Source of the DNA: Williamsia muralis
Lineage (GTDB): Bacteria; Actinomycetota; Actinomycetes; Mycobacteriales; Mycobacteriaceae
Direction: 5' to 3'
Length of the DNA stretch: 64,000 nucleotides
Assembly: GCF_002735905.1 (NCBI RefSeq)
Contig: NZ_PEBD01000005.1
Coordinates: forward strand, 310,001-374,000
Shown: positions 16,631-25,573 of the stretch, one piece after another
How the letters are laid out: each line of letters begins with the position of its first letter
How positions within the stretch are numbered: the stretch's first letter is position 1
The notes under the pieces: generated by a model
Database searches by the model: none
What the model was told of the DNA's origin: nothing
What the model saw: the letters and a program-made list of their open reading frames with translations, nothing else
Position numbers and translations under genes: made by a program

Positions 16631-17736
16631 TCGAGTCGCTCTATCGGCGGCTGTATCCGCTGCTCCTCACACTGATGTTCCGTGTACCGGCAGAGCGGAT
16701 CCACCGCGTCGCGGCGGCGATCATCATCTTGGTCGGCCGGGTCAAACCGCTCCGCCTCCTTGCCGGTCGCGTCTTGACGACCCAGGATCCGGTCCTGAGG
16801 TCGCGCGTCTTCGGGATCGACTTCCCCGCGCCGCTCGGACTGGCCGCGGGATTCGACAAGAACGCGGAGGCGATCGACGCCTGGGGCGCACTCGGTTTCG
16901 GATTCGCAGAGATCGGTACGGTCACCGGCGCCGCTCAGCCCGGAAACCCGGGTCCGCGGCTGTTCCGTCTGCCCGCCGACCGTGCGCTGATCAACCGGAT
17001 GGGGTTCAACAATCATGGGGCGGGCGCGGCCGCCAACCTGCTCCGACAACGTAAGACGACAACGACGATGGTGCCCATCGGTGCCAACATCGGCAAGACC
17101 AAGGTTGTCGCGGCCGAAGATGCTGTGGACGACTACCTCATCAGCGCTCGTCTCCTCGGACCGCTGGCGGACTTCCTCGTGGTGAACGTCAGTTCGCCAA
17201 ACACGCCGGGGCTGAGGGATCTTCAGGCCGTGGCCTCCCTGCGTCCGCTGCTCGCCGCGGTACAGGAGTCGGTGGACATTCCGGTGCTGGTGAAGATCGC
17301 TCCCGACCTCGCCGACGACGACATCGACGAAATCGCGGACCTGGCAGTCGAGTTGGGGCTGGCGGGCATCGTCTGCACCAACACCACCATCAGCCGGGAC
17401 GGGTTGGTCACCCCTGCGCATGAGGTCGAGGCGATGGGCGCAGGCGGGTTGTCGGGCGCTCCGCTCGCAGACCGGTCACTCGAGGTCCTACGCCGACTGC
17501 ACGTGCGGGTGGGCGGCAGGTTGACTCTGGTCAGCGTCGGCGGTATCGAAACCGCGGATCAGGCCTGGGAGCGCATCCGGGCCGGTGCCTCGCTGATCCA
17601 GGGTTACACCGGTTTCATCTACGGCGGTCCGTTGTGGGCCAAGCACATTCATCAAGGACTGGCCGAGAGGGTGCGCGCTGCCGGGTACACCTCGATAGCC
17701 GAGGCGGTCGGCAGCGCGGCACCCCGGTCCGACTAG
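16627..17736 (+). CDS. pyrD: Dihydroorotate dehydrogenase, class 2 (PyrD)
   Basis: This 369-residue enzyme oxidises dihydroorotate to orotate with quinone as acceptor in pyrimidine synthesis. The N-terminal helical extension ([22 protein letters not shown]) that docks on the membrane marks it as class 2. FMN-barrel motifs follow: [34 protein letters not shown], the catalytic serine loop [14 protein letters not shown], and the FMN-phosphate site [29 protein letters not shown]. The GTG start overlaps the preceding stop (GTGA). The last 4 bases overlap the convergent PEBP gene. Confidence 0.96.
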   Translation: MIESLYRRLYPLLLTLMFRVPAERIHRVAAAIIILVGRVKPLRLLAGRVLTTQDPVLRSRVFGIDFPAPLGLAAGFDKNAEAIDAWGALGFGFAEIGTVTGAAQPGNPGPRLFRLPADRALINRMGFNNHGAGAAANLLRQRKTTTTMVPIGANIGKTKVVAAEDAVDDYLISARLLGPLADFLVVNVSSPNTPGLRDLQAVASLRPLLAAVQESVDIPVLVKIAPDLADDDIDEIADLAVELGLAGIVCTNTTISRDGLVTPAHEVEAMGAGGLSGAPLADRSLEVLRRLHVRVGGRLTLVSVGGIETADQAWERIRAGASLIQGYTGFIYGGPLWAKHIHQGLAERVRAAGYTSIAEAVGSAAPRSD

Positions 17737-18275
17737 TCTCCGGCCGGCTGCTCGTACGTGCCGTGAATTACGGCACGTCCGATCGCGTGGCTGAACAGAT
17801 TGAATCCGAGGTAGGCCGGTGTCGCACCATCGGGCAGTCCGAGGCTCTCGACATCCACTGCGTGCACCACGACGAAGTACCGGTGCGGGCCGTGCCCGGG
17901 TGGCGGGGCGGCGCCGATGAACCGCGGCGCCGAGGCGTCGTTGTCGAGGGTCACGGCTCCGGACGGGAGGGACCCGTCGGCGCCATCACCGACGCCGGCG
18001 TCGAGCGACGTGACCGACGCCGGGATGTCCGCGACTGCCCAATGCCAGAATCCCGAGGCGGTGGGAGCATCCGGGTCGTAGACGGTGACCGCGAAGCTCT
18101 TGGTGTCCTCTGGGAAGCCGGACCAGCTGAGCTGAGGCGAGACGTCCTCGCCGCCGGCTCCCATGATTCCGGAGACCTGCGCTTTGCCGAGCGGTGCGCC
18201 GTCGGTGATGCTCTCGGATGTCAGGGTGAAACCGGGCAGGTGAGGTAGTGCGTCGTACGGGTTGTAACTCGACAT
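17733..18275 (-). CDS. YbhB/YbcL family PEBP-like protein
   Basis: This 180-residue protein belongs to the phosphatidylethanolamine-binding/Raf kinase inhibitor-like family. The two signature blocks are seen: [25 protein letters not shown] and [15 protein letters not shown], which form the anion-binding pocket. It has no signal peptide and should be cytoplasmic. The bacterial role is unclear. It is the positional equivalent of Rv2140c. Upstream lies AAAGGA at a slightly long spacing from the ATG at 18275. Confidence 0.9.
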   Translation of the reverse strand: MSSYNPYDALPHLPGFTLTSESITDGAPLGKAQVSGIMGAGGEDVSPQLSWSGFPEDTKSFAVTVYDPDAPTASGFWHWAVADIPASVTSLDAGVGDGADGSLPSGAVTLDNDASAPRFIGAAPPPGHGPHRYFVVVHAVDVESLGLPDGATPAYLGFNLFSHAIGRAVIHGTYEQPAGD

Positions 18276-18323
18276 GTCGTTCGCGTCCTTTCCGTAGGGG
18301 TCAATCCTTGGAGCGTGCGGCCA

Positions 18324-19667
18324 TCAGCTGTGGAGCAAGAAGTGCTCGAGGACATCGGTACCGAACAGAACCGACTCCACCGGTACCCGCTCGTCGATCC
18401 CATGAAACAGCGCGGCGAAATCGAGGTCGGTCGGCAGTTTCAGCGGGGCGAAGCCGAAACACCGGATACCAAGGCGTGCAAAGGCTTTGGCGTCGGTGCC
18501 GCCGGACAGCATGTACGGCACGGTGCGGCCTTCGGGATCGTGTGCCAAGATCGCGTCATTCATCGCATCGACGAGGTCGCCGTCGAACGTGGTCTCGTAC
18601 GAGTCGAGTTTCGTGACCCATTCCCTGGTGACCTGTGGCCCGATGAGGGCGTCCACCTCAGCTTCGAAGGCAGCCTGGCGGCCAGGTAAGACCCGGCAGT
18701 CCACCACGGCGGTGGCTTTCTGCGGAATGACGTTTGCCTTGTACCCGGCTTCGAGCATCGTGGGGTTGGCCGTGTCCCGCAGGGTGGCTCCGATGATCCG
18801 GGCGATCGAGCCGATCTTGAACAGGGCGGTTTCCAGATCCGGTGTGTCCGGGTGCAGTTCGAGCCCGGACTCCTCCGACACCGCGGCCAAGAACTGCGAC
18901 ACCGATTCGGTCATCACCAACGGGAACGTGTGCCTGCCCAACCTCGCAACAGCTTCGGACAAGATCGTGACGGCGTTGTCGTCGTGCAGAAACGATCCGT
19001 GGCCGGCTGTTGCGGTTGCCGTCAGCCGCATCCAGGCGATTCCTTTTTCTGCAGTCTCGACGAGATACAGGCGCTTTTGTCCGCCGTCGGGCCGGTCGAC
19101 GGTGAGAGAGAAGCCGCCGACCTCACCGACGGCTTCGGTGACCCCTTCGAAGAGATCGGGCCGGTGCTCCACCAGCCAGTGCGAACCCCACTTGCCGCCG
19201 GCCTCTTCGTCGGCGAGAAAGGCGAACACGATGTCGCGAGGAGGAACGGTGCCGTCGCGTTTGAACTGCCGGGCAAGGGCCAACGCCATTCCCACCATGT
19301 CCTTCATGTCGACCGCGCCCCTGCCCCAGATATAGCCGTCCTCGACAGACCCGGAGAACGGATGGACGCTCCAATCGGCAGGCTCGGCCGGTACGACATC
19401 AAGATGGGTGTGCAGCAACAACTTGCCTCGGGTGGAGTCGCTGCCCGGCAGGGTGGCGAAGACGTTGCCCCGGCCGGGCTGGCCGGATTCGACATACTCG
19501 GTCCGGTAGCCCACGTCCTCGAGTTGTTGCTGCACCCAGCGGGCACATTCTTCCTCGCCCTTGGTGGTCTCGAGCTCACCGGTGTTGCTGGTGTCGAAGC
19601 GGATCAGCCTGCTGACCAGGCCGACAACCTCATCGGTTGCGGTGGGAGTGTCGGTGTCGGGGCTCAC
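18324..19667 (-). CDS. M20 family metallopeptidase (ArgE/DapE-like)
   Basis: This 447-residue dizinc hydrolase has the M20 signature: LLLHTHLDVVPAEP with the first zinc His and catalytic Asp, WGRGAVDMKDMVGM with the bridging Asp, and FAFLADEEAGG with the general-base Glu and zinc Glu. A dimerisation lid domain is inserted at about 200-320. It probably hydrolyses a peptide or N-acyl amino acid; it is annotated DapE2 in M. tuberculosis (Rv2141c) but the substrate is not proven. The start is GTG at 19667 with an AGGA motif 8 bases upstream. Confidence 0.87.
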   Translation of the reverse strand: MSPDTDTPTATDEVVGLVSRLIRFDTSNTGELETTKGEEECARWVQQQLEDVGYRTEYVESGQPGRGNVFATLPGSDSTRGKLLLHTHLDVVPAEPADWSVHPFSGSVEDGYIWGRGAVDMKDMVGMALALARQFKRDGTVPPRDIVFAFLADEEAGGKWGSHWLVEHRPDLFEGVTEAVGEVGGFSLTVDRPDGGQKRLYLVETAEKGIAWMRLTATATAGHGSFLHDDNAVTILSEAVARLGRHTFPLVMTESVSQFLAAVSEESGLELHPDTPDLETALFKIGSIARIIGATLRDTANPTMLEAGYKANVIPQKATAVVDCRVLPGRQAAFEAEVDALIGPQVTREWVTKLDSYETTFDGDLVDAMNDAILAHDPEGRTVPYMLSGGTDAKAFARLGIRCFGFAPLKLPTDLDFAALFHGIDERVPVESVLFGTDVLEHFLLHS

Positions 19668-19732
19668 CTGCTCATTCCTATCATCCCGACGACGTTCGGA
19701 CCGGGCGCTCAGCGGAGTCGACGACTCCAGCG

Positions 19733-20557
19733 TCAGGTCAGATGGTCGAAATCACCCCGCACCCAACCGATGTGGCGTTGAGCCGAGTGCTGGACGGCAG
19801 CTGCGGCGTCGGCGGCGATGAACTCGGCGAAGTTTCCGTACAGGCGATCGAATCGGAACCGCCCGAGGTCTCGGGCCAACCGGTCCACCACCGCCGCCGA
19901 CAGCGGGATGCGGTTCGGATAGCTCCGCATGTAGGACACCGTGGCCCGGTCGGGATTGGGCAGAACGGTGTCGCCGGAAAGGAGCACGCCGCGACCCTGC
20001 GCTCCGGCGTCCCAATGCGCCACGGCGCTGCCCGGAAAGTGCCCGCCCGATTGCGCGAGTGTGACACCCGGCAGGATTTCGAGGTCACCGCTCCAGGATT
20101 CGATGACCGGATCTGTCCGGGCCAACCACTCCAGATCGGCGTCGGCCACCAGTACCGGTACCCGCCCCAGTGCATGGCTCCACTCCACCTGGACACCGAA
20201 CATGTGCGGATGACTGGCCACGATGGCCACCACATCTCCCCGGTCGCGTACCGCGGCAACCGACTGCTCATCGATGAAACCGAGGGGGTCCCACAACAGG
20301 CTTCCGGCCTGGGTGCGCAGCAACTTGCTCCGCTGACCGATCCCGACTCCCGGCACGGCGCGCAGCTCGTGGAGCCCGGGTTCGAGTTCATTGATCTCGA
20401 CGTGATGACCTTCCGCCGTCAACTCGGCGAGAGTGGCCCACTGTTGTCCGCCTGGCGGTACGTATTGGCGCTCGTCGGCACATATCCGGCATGTCTGTGG
20501 TCGCCTACTGCCGTGCTCCACGGCGCAGGTACGGCAGATCACCGTGTCCAGGTCCAT
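19733..20557 (-). CDS. Metallo-beta-lactamase fold hydrolase with N-terminal zinc-finger-like cysteines
   Basis: This 274-residue protein starts MDLDTVICRTCAVEHG and has four cysteines in two CxxC pairs (CRTC and CRICADERQYVPPGG) that look like a small zinc knuckle. The rest is a divergent metallo-beta-lactamase fold: SHPHMFG, LAQSGGHFPGSAVAHW and LLSGDTVLPNPDR supply candidate metal ligands, although the canonical HxHxDH is reduced to a histidine pair. The start at 20557 is preferred over one six codons upstream. The substrate is unknown. It is divergent from tRNA-Leu. Confidence 0.78.
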   Translation of the reverse strand: MDLDTVICRTCAVEHGSRRPQTCRICADERQYVPPGGQQWATLAELTAEGHHVEINELEPGLHELRAVPGVGIGQRSKLLRTQAGSLLWDPLGFIDEQSVAAVRDRGDVVAIVASHPHMFGVQVEWSHALGRVPVLVADADLEWLARTDPVIESWSGDLEILPGVTLAQSGGHFPGSAVAHWDAGAQGRGVLLSGDTVLPNPDRATVSYMRSYPNRIPLSAAVVDRLARDLGRFRFDRLYGNFAEFIAADAAAAVQHSAQRHIGWVRGDFDHLT

Positions 20558-20694
20558 GAGACAGATTGTTAGCACCTTGCCCGCATCGGTAGAGGAGAAT
20601 CGTCTCGAGATGGTCGTGTCCTGGGGATTTGGGTTGCAGGCCGGCAGTCGGCTAATGTTATCCGGCGCTGGCAGGTTGACTGCCGGCGTGACTG

Positions 20695-20780
20695 GTCCGA
20701 GTGGCGGAATGGCAGACGCGCTAGCTTGAGGTGCTAGTGCCCTATTAACGGGCGTGGGGGTTCAAGTCCCCCCTCGGACA
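20695..20780 (+). tRNA. tRNA-Leu (anticodon GAG)
   Basis: The acceptor stem GTCCGAG pairs with CTCGGAC, the D-arm contains GGCGGAATGGCAGAC, and the anticodon stem CTAGC/GCTAG encloses loop TTGAGGT with anticodon GAG at 20728-20730. A long class II variable arm (TGCCCTATTAACGGGCGT) and the T-arm GGGGGTTCAAGTCCCCC follow. The CCA end is not encoded. It reads CUC and CUU leucine codons. Confidence 0.97.
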
Positions 20781-20855
20781 CACTTTGCCGGTACAGCGTG
20801 ATGCTGCACCTGGTTGTCGATCGAAAAGCACCTGTCGGCGCACTCGCGCACGGCC

Positions 20856-20861
20856 TACTGT
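20856..20861 (+). promoter_or_regulatory. Predicted -10 element of leaderless membrane protein gene
   Basis: TACTGT is followed by 7 bases and the ATG at 20869, with no ribosome binding site. It is 76 bases downstream of tRNA-Leu. Confidence 0.5.
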
Positions 20862-20868
20862 GCTGGGC

Positions 20869-21435
20869 ATGGATCAATCCGCTTTTTATGGCGTCGTGGC
20901 GGCCACCAATTTCACCCTGCTGGGCCTCTGGTGGGTGGCGGTCAAAGACCGGGACGATCTCACCGGCCGAGACGGACGCGGTAGCAACATGGCGTATCTC
21001 GTCTCGCTGCAGTTCGTGGTCGCGGCCGCGGTGTCGTTGTTTGCCCAGGTGGCCCCGGAGATCACTGCTGTGTGGCGCACCGGATTCTCGATCGCCGGAC
21101 TCATCGGTGCAATCGGGATCGCGATGCTTGCGGTCCAGTTCCGCACCCACACCGACGCGAAGGTGATGCCGTGGGTACTCGGGGGTGCGGGTGTGCCGCT
21201 GTATGTCTTGGTGTTTGTCGTCGCACTGTTCCCCGACGTCGTCGGTGCGATGAACCTGAGCCTGTCCCCCATCGAGGTCGAAGGACTGCTGCTGTCGATC
21301 ATCGTGGTCCTCGGTGTCCAGGAGGCCTGGTTCGTCTCGATGACGCCACCGCGCGTGTCAGCGGCCGACGAACGAATTGGAGAGGCGAGCCCCACCGGCA
21401 GCACTTCACCTGCAGCTGCGCCAACCGGACGCTGA
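20869..21435 (+). CDS. Four- or five-helix integral membrane protein, function unknown
   Basis: This 188-residue protein has hydrophobic segments at about 8-25 (YGVVAATNFTLLGLWWVAV), 44-62, 72-92, 102-122 and 133-152, with a short hydrophilic C-terminal tail rich in Ala, Pro and Ser. I do not recognise a family or catalytic motif. It starts with ATG (MDQSAFYG) at the predicted transcription start. It stands alone between tRNA-Leu and the SDR gene, each with its own promoter, so context gives no functional hint. Confidence 0.75.
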   Translation: MDQSAFYGVVAATNFTLLGLWWVAVKDRDDLTGRDGRGSNMAYLVSLQFVVAAAVSLFAQVAPEITAVWRTGFSIAGLIGAIGIAMLAVQFRTHTDAKVMPWVLGGAGVPLYVLVFVVALFPDVVGAMNLSLSPIEVEGLLLSIIVVLGVQEAWFVSMTPPRVSAADERIGEASPTGSTSPAAAPTGR

Positions 21436-21499
21436 CTGCCACGCTAGGCCGCGATGGTGAGCGCGGATCGTGGCGGTTAGGGTGGTCGACCGGGCGCAC

Positions 21500-21505
21500 T
21501 ACAAT
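21500..21505 (+). promoter_or_regulatory. Predicted -10 element of leaderless SDR gene
   Basis: TACAAT is followed by 6 bases and a GTG at 21512, which it supports over the in-frame GTG at 21470. Confidence 0.6.
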
Positions 21506-21511
21506 ACTCGG

Positions 21512-22939
21512 GTGCACGCCGACCCCATCGATCCTGCCGACCTGGCGGTCTTCCACCGTGTCCTGGACCAGGTGACCGAACTCGACGCAGATCATCCTGA
21601 TTCGATCACGGTGCAGCGGGCCGTGGCCTTGATGTTCAAGCGGGCCAAACGGCGCCGCAAGAAGCAGGCTCATCAGACCCGACTCGACGCCGACCGGAAG
21701 GTGCTGGCGGCCACCGCGACCGGTTCGCCGGACCGCATCGACGACGAGACCGCGGGTCTACCGCTGACGGGCGCGCCCGGTAGCACCGCCGGAACGCTCA
21801 TCCGCCCCCAGCCGTGCTACATCTGCAAGCAGGACTACACCCGGGTCGACGCGTTCCACCATCAACTCTGCCCACGATGCGCGGCCGCCAACCGCGACAA
21901 ACGCAACCAGCACGCCGACCTGAGCGGCCGCCGCGCGCTTCTCACCGGTGGCAGGGCAAAGATCGGCATGTACATCGCGCTGATGCTGCTCCGCGACGGT
22001 GCCGACCTCACCATCACCACCCGGTTCCCCAAGGACGCCGCCCGGCGATTCGCCCGGCAGCCGGACGCCGACGAGTGGCTGCACCGCCTGAGCATCGTCG
22101 GTATCGACCTCCGCGATCCCGCACAGGTGACAGCGTTGGCGGATTCGGTTGCGGCACAAGGGCCTCTCGACATCCTCATCAACAACGCCGCACAGACTGT
22201 CCGGCGCACCGCCGGCGCGTACAGTTCGCTCGCCGACGCCGAACGAGCACCGCTCACCGGCCCCGCGGCAGCGGTACCGGTGCTGACAATGGGCGACAGC
22301 AGTGAGCTGCATCCACAGTCGCTCGCCTCAGGTGGCGATTCGGACTCGGCGGCCAAGGCGCTCGCCTCCCTGGCCATGACTGCGGGATCTGCAGCGCCCG
22401 CACGCATCGCCGACGGGACCGCCATCGACGCGGGCGGATTGCTGCCCGACCTGGTCGACAGCAACAGCTGGGTGGAGACCGTCGACCAGGTGGACCCGCT
22501 GGAGTTGCTGGAAGTCCAGCTGTGCAACAGCGTGGCCCCATTCATCCTGCTGTCACGACTCACCCCGGCCCTTCGTGCATCGACGGCACGACGCAAGTAT
22601 GTGGTGAACGTGTCGGCGATGGAAGGCATCTTCTCGCGTGGCTACAAGGGGCCCGGTCATCCTCACACCAACATGGCGAAGGCGGCACTGAACATGTTGA
22701 CGCGCACGAGTGCCGGCGACCTATACGAGGACGGGATCCTGGTGACCGCCGTCGACACCGGGTGGATCACCGACGAACGGCCGCACACCAGCAAGATCCG
22801 ACTGGCGGAGGAGGGCTTCCGTGCTCCCCTCGACCTCGTCGACGGAGCGGCCCGGGTGTACGACCCGGTGGTGCAGGGCGAAGCCGGTATCGACCTGTAC
22901 GGCTGTTTTCTCAAAGACTTCGAGCCGTACCCGTGGTGA
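21512..22939 (+). CDS. SDR-family oxidoreductase with N-terminal zinc ribbon and altered active site
   Basis: This 475-residue protein has three parts. The N-terminal helical, basic segment (about 15-60) carries KRAKRRRKKQ. A zinc ribbon (about 102-125) has CYIC and LCPRC. The C-terminal two-thirds is a short-chain dehydrogenase with the dinucleotide site LLTGGRAKIGMYIALML and ILINNAAQTV. The catalytic serine is kept (NVSAMEG, Ser368), and Lys390 is in place in TNMAKAALNM. The tyrosine expected four residues before that lysine is Thr386. Tyr378 in RGYKGPG might substitute. It may be an atypical reductase or a binding protein. The GTG at 21512 is chosen from the -10 element. The downstream DinB gene overlaps its stop (GTGA). 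Confidence 0.82.
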   Translation: MHADPIDPADLAVFHRVLDQVTELDADHPDSITVQRAVALMFKRAKRRRKKQAHQTRLDADRKVLAATATGSPDRIDDETAGLPLTGAPGSTAGTLIRPQPCYICKQDYTRVDAFHHQLCPRCAAANRDKRNQHADLSGRRALLTGGRAKIGMYIALMLLRDGADLTITTRFPKDAARRFARQPDADEWLHRLSIVGIDLRDPAQVTALADSVAAQGPLDILINNAAQTVRRTAGAYSSLADAERAPLTGPAAAVPVLTMGDSSELHPQSLASGGDSDSAAKALASLAMTAGSAAPARIADGTAIDAGGLLPDLVDSNSWVETVDQVDPLELLEVQLCNSVAPFILLSRLTPALRASTARRKYVVNVSAMEGIFSRGYKGPGHPHTNMAKAALNMLTRTSAGDLYEDGILVTAVDTGWITDERPHTSKIRLAEEGFRAPLDLVDGAARVYDPVVQGEAGIDLYGCFLKDFEPYPW

Positions 22940-23421
22940 CGTCGCGGCAAGACGACGCCGAAAGTCGTTTGGCTGAAGCCACTCTGGCGATCACCGGCGA
23001 GAGTCTGTCATCGATGACGGAGATCCTCACGGGCCTGGGAGACGAGCTGTCCAACACCAGGCCGGATCTGCCGGGCGCCAACAGTCCCTACGCCATCGTG
23101 TTCCACTGTGTCGGCGTGATCGAGCACTGGGCGGGCTCGGTGATCGCCGGCCTGAAGATCCCGCGGGACCGCGCCGCCGAGTTCACTGCCACCGGGCGGG
23201 TCGATGAGCTGATCACACGGGTCGATGATGTTCGTGCGCGTCTGCCCGAGTGGGTGGATGTCGCACTACGCGAAGGGATTCGCGAGCGGACCGTCGTCGG
23301 TTCCACTCGTCCGGAGGCCGCAACCGCCACCCCGGAGTGGGTGTTGACGCACGTGGTGCGCGAGCTGGCCCAGCACCTCGGCCAGCTCGAACTCACACGC
23401 GACGTCCTTCGTCAGGCGTGA
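22936..23421 (+). CDS. DinB/maleylpyruvate isomerase-like four-helix protein
   Basis: This 161-residue protein fits the DinB/DUF664 superfamily of metal-binding four-helix bundles, many of which are thiol-dependent S-transferases; in actinobacteria the cofactor is often mycothiol. Candidate metal ligands are the histidines in VFHCVGVIEHWAG and in THVVRELAQHLGQLELTRDVL. The GTG at 22936 overlaps the stop of the SDR gene, so both are probably one transcript and may act in one pathway. The link to mycothiol is inferred from family and from mshC in the same genome. Its last 10 bases overlap the convergent MpaB gene. Confidence 0.75.
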   Translation: MTSRQDDAESRLAEATLAITGESLSSMTEILTGLGDELSNTRPDLPGANSPYAIVFHCVGVIEHWAGSVIAGLKIPRDRAAEFTATGRVDELITRVDDVRARLPEWVDVALREGIRERTVVGSTRPEAATATPEWVLTHVVRELAQHLGQLELTRDVLRQA

Positions 23422-24419
23422 CTCTTGCCCACTTTGTATGCGGCACCGCCGGTTTCGCGTTTCTTCATCGCCTGGATGGCGGCGTGGTGGCGGCGGGCGT
23501 GGTACGCCAGCGGGAAGTAGGTCAGACGCTCGGGCAGCACCCTGTACGAACCACGGATCACGGTGTGCATCCGCTCGAGGTCACGCTGCTCGCGGTCACT
23601 CCACGTGAGGCCGAGAATTTCGCGAACGCGTGGATCCATCACCCCGACCGTGGTCAGGTAGTTCAGGTTCTGAACCGGTGACATGGCGAACTTGGCGGCC
23701 TTCTTCGCCGCCGGTCGCAGCGCGGCCGGAACGGAGTCGGGAATCGGGGGCGCTTCGCGCATCTGACCGATCAGCTCCAGCGCGACCTTGTGCGCGACCA
23801 GCTTGTTGTTGACGAAGTCTTCGTAGTACTCGCCGAACTCCTCGATCGTGGTCGGGTAGCCCTTCATCGGCACCTGCACGATCTTGGCTATCCGACGATT
23901 GTCGCGGAAGATCTCCTGCTTCTCCTCGGCGTTGAACTCCCGGCCGATCAGAAGTGGTCCGGCCTTGATCGTCGTGGGATACGCGGTGGCGATGACCCAT
24001 TGATACGCCTCGGGATTGAGTGCGCTGATGTGTTTGCCCTGCGAGTTCTTCATCTGCAGCGGCTGGTGCATCCGGCGCAGTCTCTTGCCTTCTTCGATCG
24101 CCTCCTGTCCGCCGTAGATCCAGCGGAGAACAGAATCCACCGACCGGATCGCACGCCCGGCCGGGTCGGTGCGGAACACCGAATACTTGTCCACCACATC
24201 GCCGATCACCGGAAGCATCACCTGCATCACGAAAGCCGCACCGTTGACCGGCAGGAATGTGAAGTGTCCGGTCAACTCTGCAGTGATCGAGTCCGGCGGG
24301 ATCAGCTCGATGTCGCCGTCGATGTTGTTGATCAGGGAATCTTCGCCCTCGCCGGGCGCAGCGATTCGGGGACGTGCCGGCGCGGCAGTGTTGGTCGAAA
24401 CGGACTCGGCAATCGTCAT
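23412..24419 (-). CDS. Oxygenase MpaB family protein (DUF2236)
   Basis: This 335-residue protein belongs to the DUF2236/MpaB family, related to latex-clearing protein and thought to include b-type heme oxygenases. Typical segments are FTFLPVNGAAFVMQVMLPVIGDVVDKYSVF, the RAIRSVDSVLRWIYGG block, and the helix with HISALNPEAYQWVIATAYPTTI containing a candidate heme histidine. GYPTTIEEFGEYYEDFVNNKL follows. The N-terminal 30 residues are Ala/Pro-rich and probably disordered. No signal peptide is seen. It starts with ATG preceded by GGAAGG, with a -10 TAATCT about 35 bases upstream. The substrate is unknown. Confidence 0.8.
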   Translation of the reverse strand: MTIAESVSTNTAAPARPRIAAPGEGEDSLINNIDGDIELIPPDSITAELTGHFTFLPVNGAAFVMQVMLPVIGDVVDKYSVFRTDPAGRAIRSVDSVLRWIYGGQEAIEEGKRLRRMHQPLQMKNSQGKHISALNPEAYQWVIATAYPTTIKAGPLLIGREFNAEEKQEIFRDNRRIAKIVQVPMKGYPTTIEEFGEYYEDFVNNKLVAHKVALELIGQMREAPPIPDSVPAALRPAAKKAAKFAMSPVQNLNYLTTVGVMDPRVREILGLTWSDREQRDLERMHTVIRGSYRVLPERLTYFPLAYHARRHHAAIQAMKKRETGGAAYKVGKSHA

Positions 24420-24451
24420 CGGAAACCTTCCATCGGGAAACGATCGTGATC

Positions 24452-24457
24452 AGATTA
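24452..24457 (-). promoter_or_regulatory. Predicted -10 element of the MpaB-family gene
   Basis: TAATCT on the minus strand predicts a leader of about 25 bases that includes the GGAAGG ribosome binding site. Confidence 0.45.
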
Positions 24458-24520
24458 GCACCAAAACGAGAACACGTGACAGTTCCGGAGCACTTTCTCT
24501 GGACCATTCCGGCCATCCAC

Positions 24521-24526
24521 TAGGGT
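24521..24526 (+). promoter_or_regulatory. Predicted -10 element of leaderless nucleoside hydrolase gene
   Basis: TAGGGT, then 6 bases, then the GTG at 24533. The spacing is the same as at the SDR and PAC2 genes. Confidence 0.5.
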
Positions 24527-24532
24527 CATCAG

Positions 24533-25573
24533 GTGGTTACAGTCCCCTTGATCTTCGATTGCGACACGGGTATCGACGACTCGCTGGCCCTGCTCTACCT
24601 GCTCGCCCATCCGGCCGCAGACCTGCGGGCTGTCCTGTCGACCGGGGGCAATGTGCCGACGGATGTGGTGTGTGGGAACAACCTGGCGTGGCTCGAACTG
24701 TGCGGCCGGGACGACATCGAGGTGTGTCTCGGCGCGTCAGGTCCACTCACCGGCTCTCTGATGACCACCGAGGACACCCACGGACCGCTCGGGGTCGGTT
24801 ACGCGCATTTGCCGGCGCCCACGTCGTCCCCCTCCCACCGCGATGCGGCCGACGCCTGGATCGAACTCAGCGAAGAACATTCGGGTGAGCTCGTCGGACT
24901 CGTCACCGGCCCCCTGACCAATCTTGCGCTGGCCATCCGACGCGACCCGGCGCTGCCGACCCGACTTCGGCGGCTGGTCATCATGGGCGGGACGTTCCAT
25001 CACCCCGGCAACACGACGCCCACGTCCGAATGGAACATCGCCGTGGATCCGGAGGCAGCCAAGGAGGTCTTCGCGGCGTTCGGTATCGATGGTGCCCCAC
25101 GGCCGATCATCTGCCCACTCGATCTCACCGAGACGATCCGGATGACGCCGGACCACCTGGGCCGCTTGGCCGCGCTTGCCGAGTCCAGTCCCGTCGAACA
25201 GCCAGGACCCGATGACGAACAGGGGGTCCGGTCGGTTGCGAGCAATGTCGTCATCCGGCATCTGGTCGACGCCGTCCGGTTCTACTTCGAGTTCCACGAG
25301 GCCCACGCCGAGGGATACATCTGCCACATGCACGACCCGTTCGCGGCCGCTGTTGCGCTTGATCCTGCTGTCGCACGTACCCGGCCGGCGTGCGTGGACG
25401 TGGAGACCGAGGGTGCTCTCACACGTGGGACGACCATTGCCGACGAACGGCAGTTCTGGGGTCGGGAGAACAACGCGGACATCGCGGACGCAACCGATCC
25501 CGAACTGTTCTTCGACGCGCTCATCGAACGCGTGGCGGCGTTTGCGGTGACGGTGCAGCAGTTGCACGACTAG
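24533..25573 (+). CDS. Nucleoside hydrolase (inosine-uridine preferring type)
   Basis: This 346-residue enzyme cleaves the N-glycosidic bond of ribonucleosides. It has the calcium-binding signature DCDTGIDDSLALLYLLAHP at its N-terminus, VTGPLTNLALAIRRDP in the middle with the following LVIMGG, and a HDP-type segment near the C-terminus (CHMHDPFAAAVALDP). All metal ligands appear present. It should act in nucleoside salvage; base preference cannot be told. The GTG at 24533 is supported by the -10 element. Its last 4 bases overlap the convergent meaB. Confidence 0.93.
   Translation: MVTVPLIFDCDTGIDDSLALLYLLAHPAADLRAVLSTGGNVPTDVVCGNNLAWLELCGRDDIEVCLGASGPLTGSLMTTEDTHGPLGVGYAHLPAPTSSPSHRDAADAWIELSEEHSGELVGLVTGPLTNLALAIRRDPALPTRLRRLVIMGGTFHHPGNTTPTSEWNIAVDPEAAKEVFAAFGIDGAPRPIICPLDLTETIRMTPDHLGRLAALAESSPVEQPGPDDEQGVRSVASNVVIRHLVDAVRFYFEFHEAHAEGYICHMHDPFAAAVALDPAVARTRPACVDVETEGALTRGTTIADERQFWGRENNADIADATDPELFFDALIERVAAFAVTVQQLHD

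Noticed and set aside
20695..20780. tRNA-Leu as an integration site for a mobile element
   Set aside because: No repeat of the tRNA 3' end, integrase or phage gene was found downstream; flanking genes look chromosomal.
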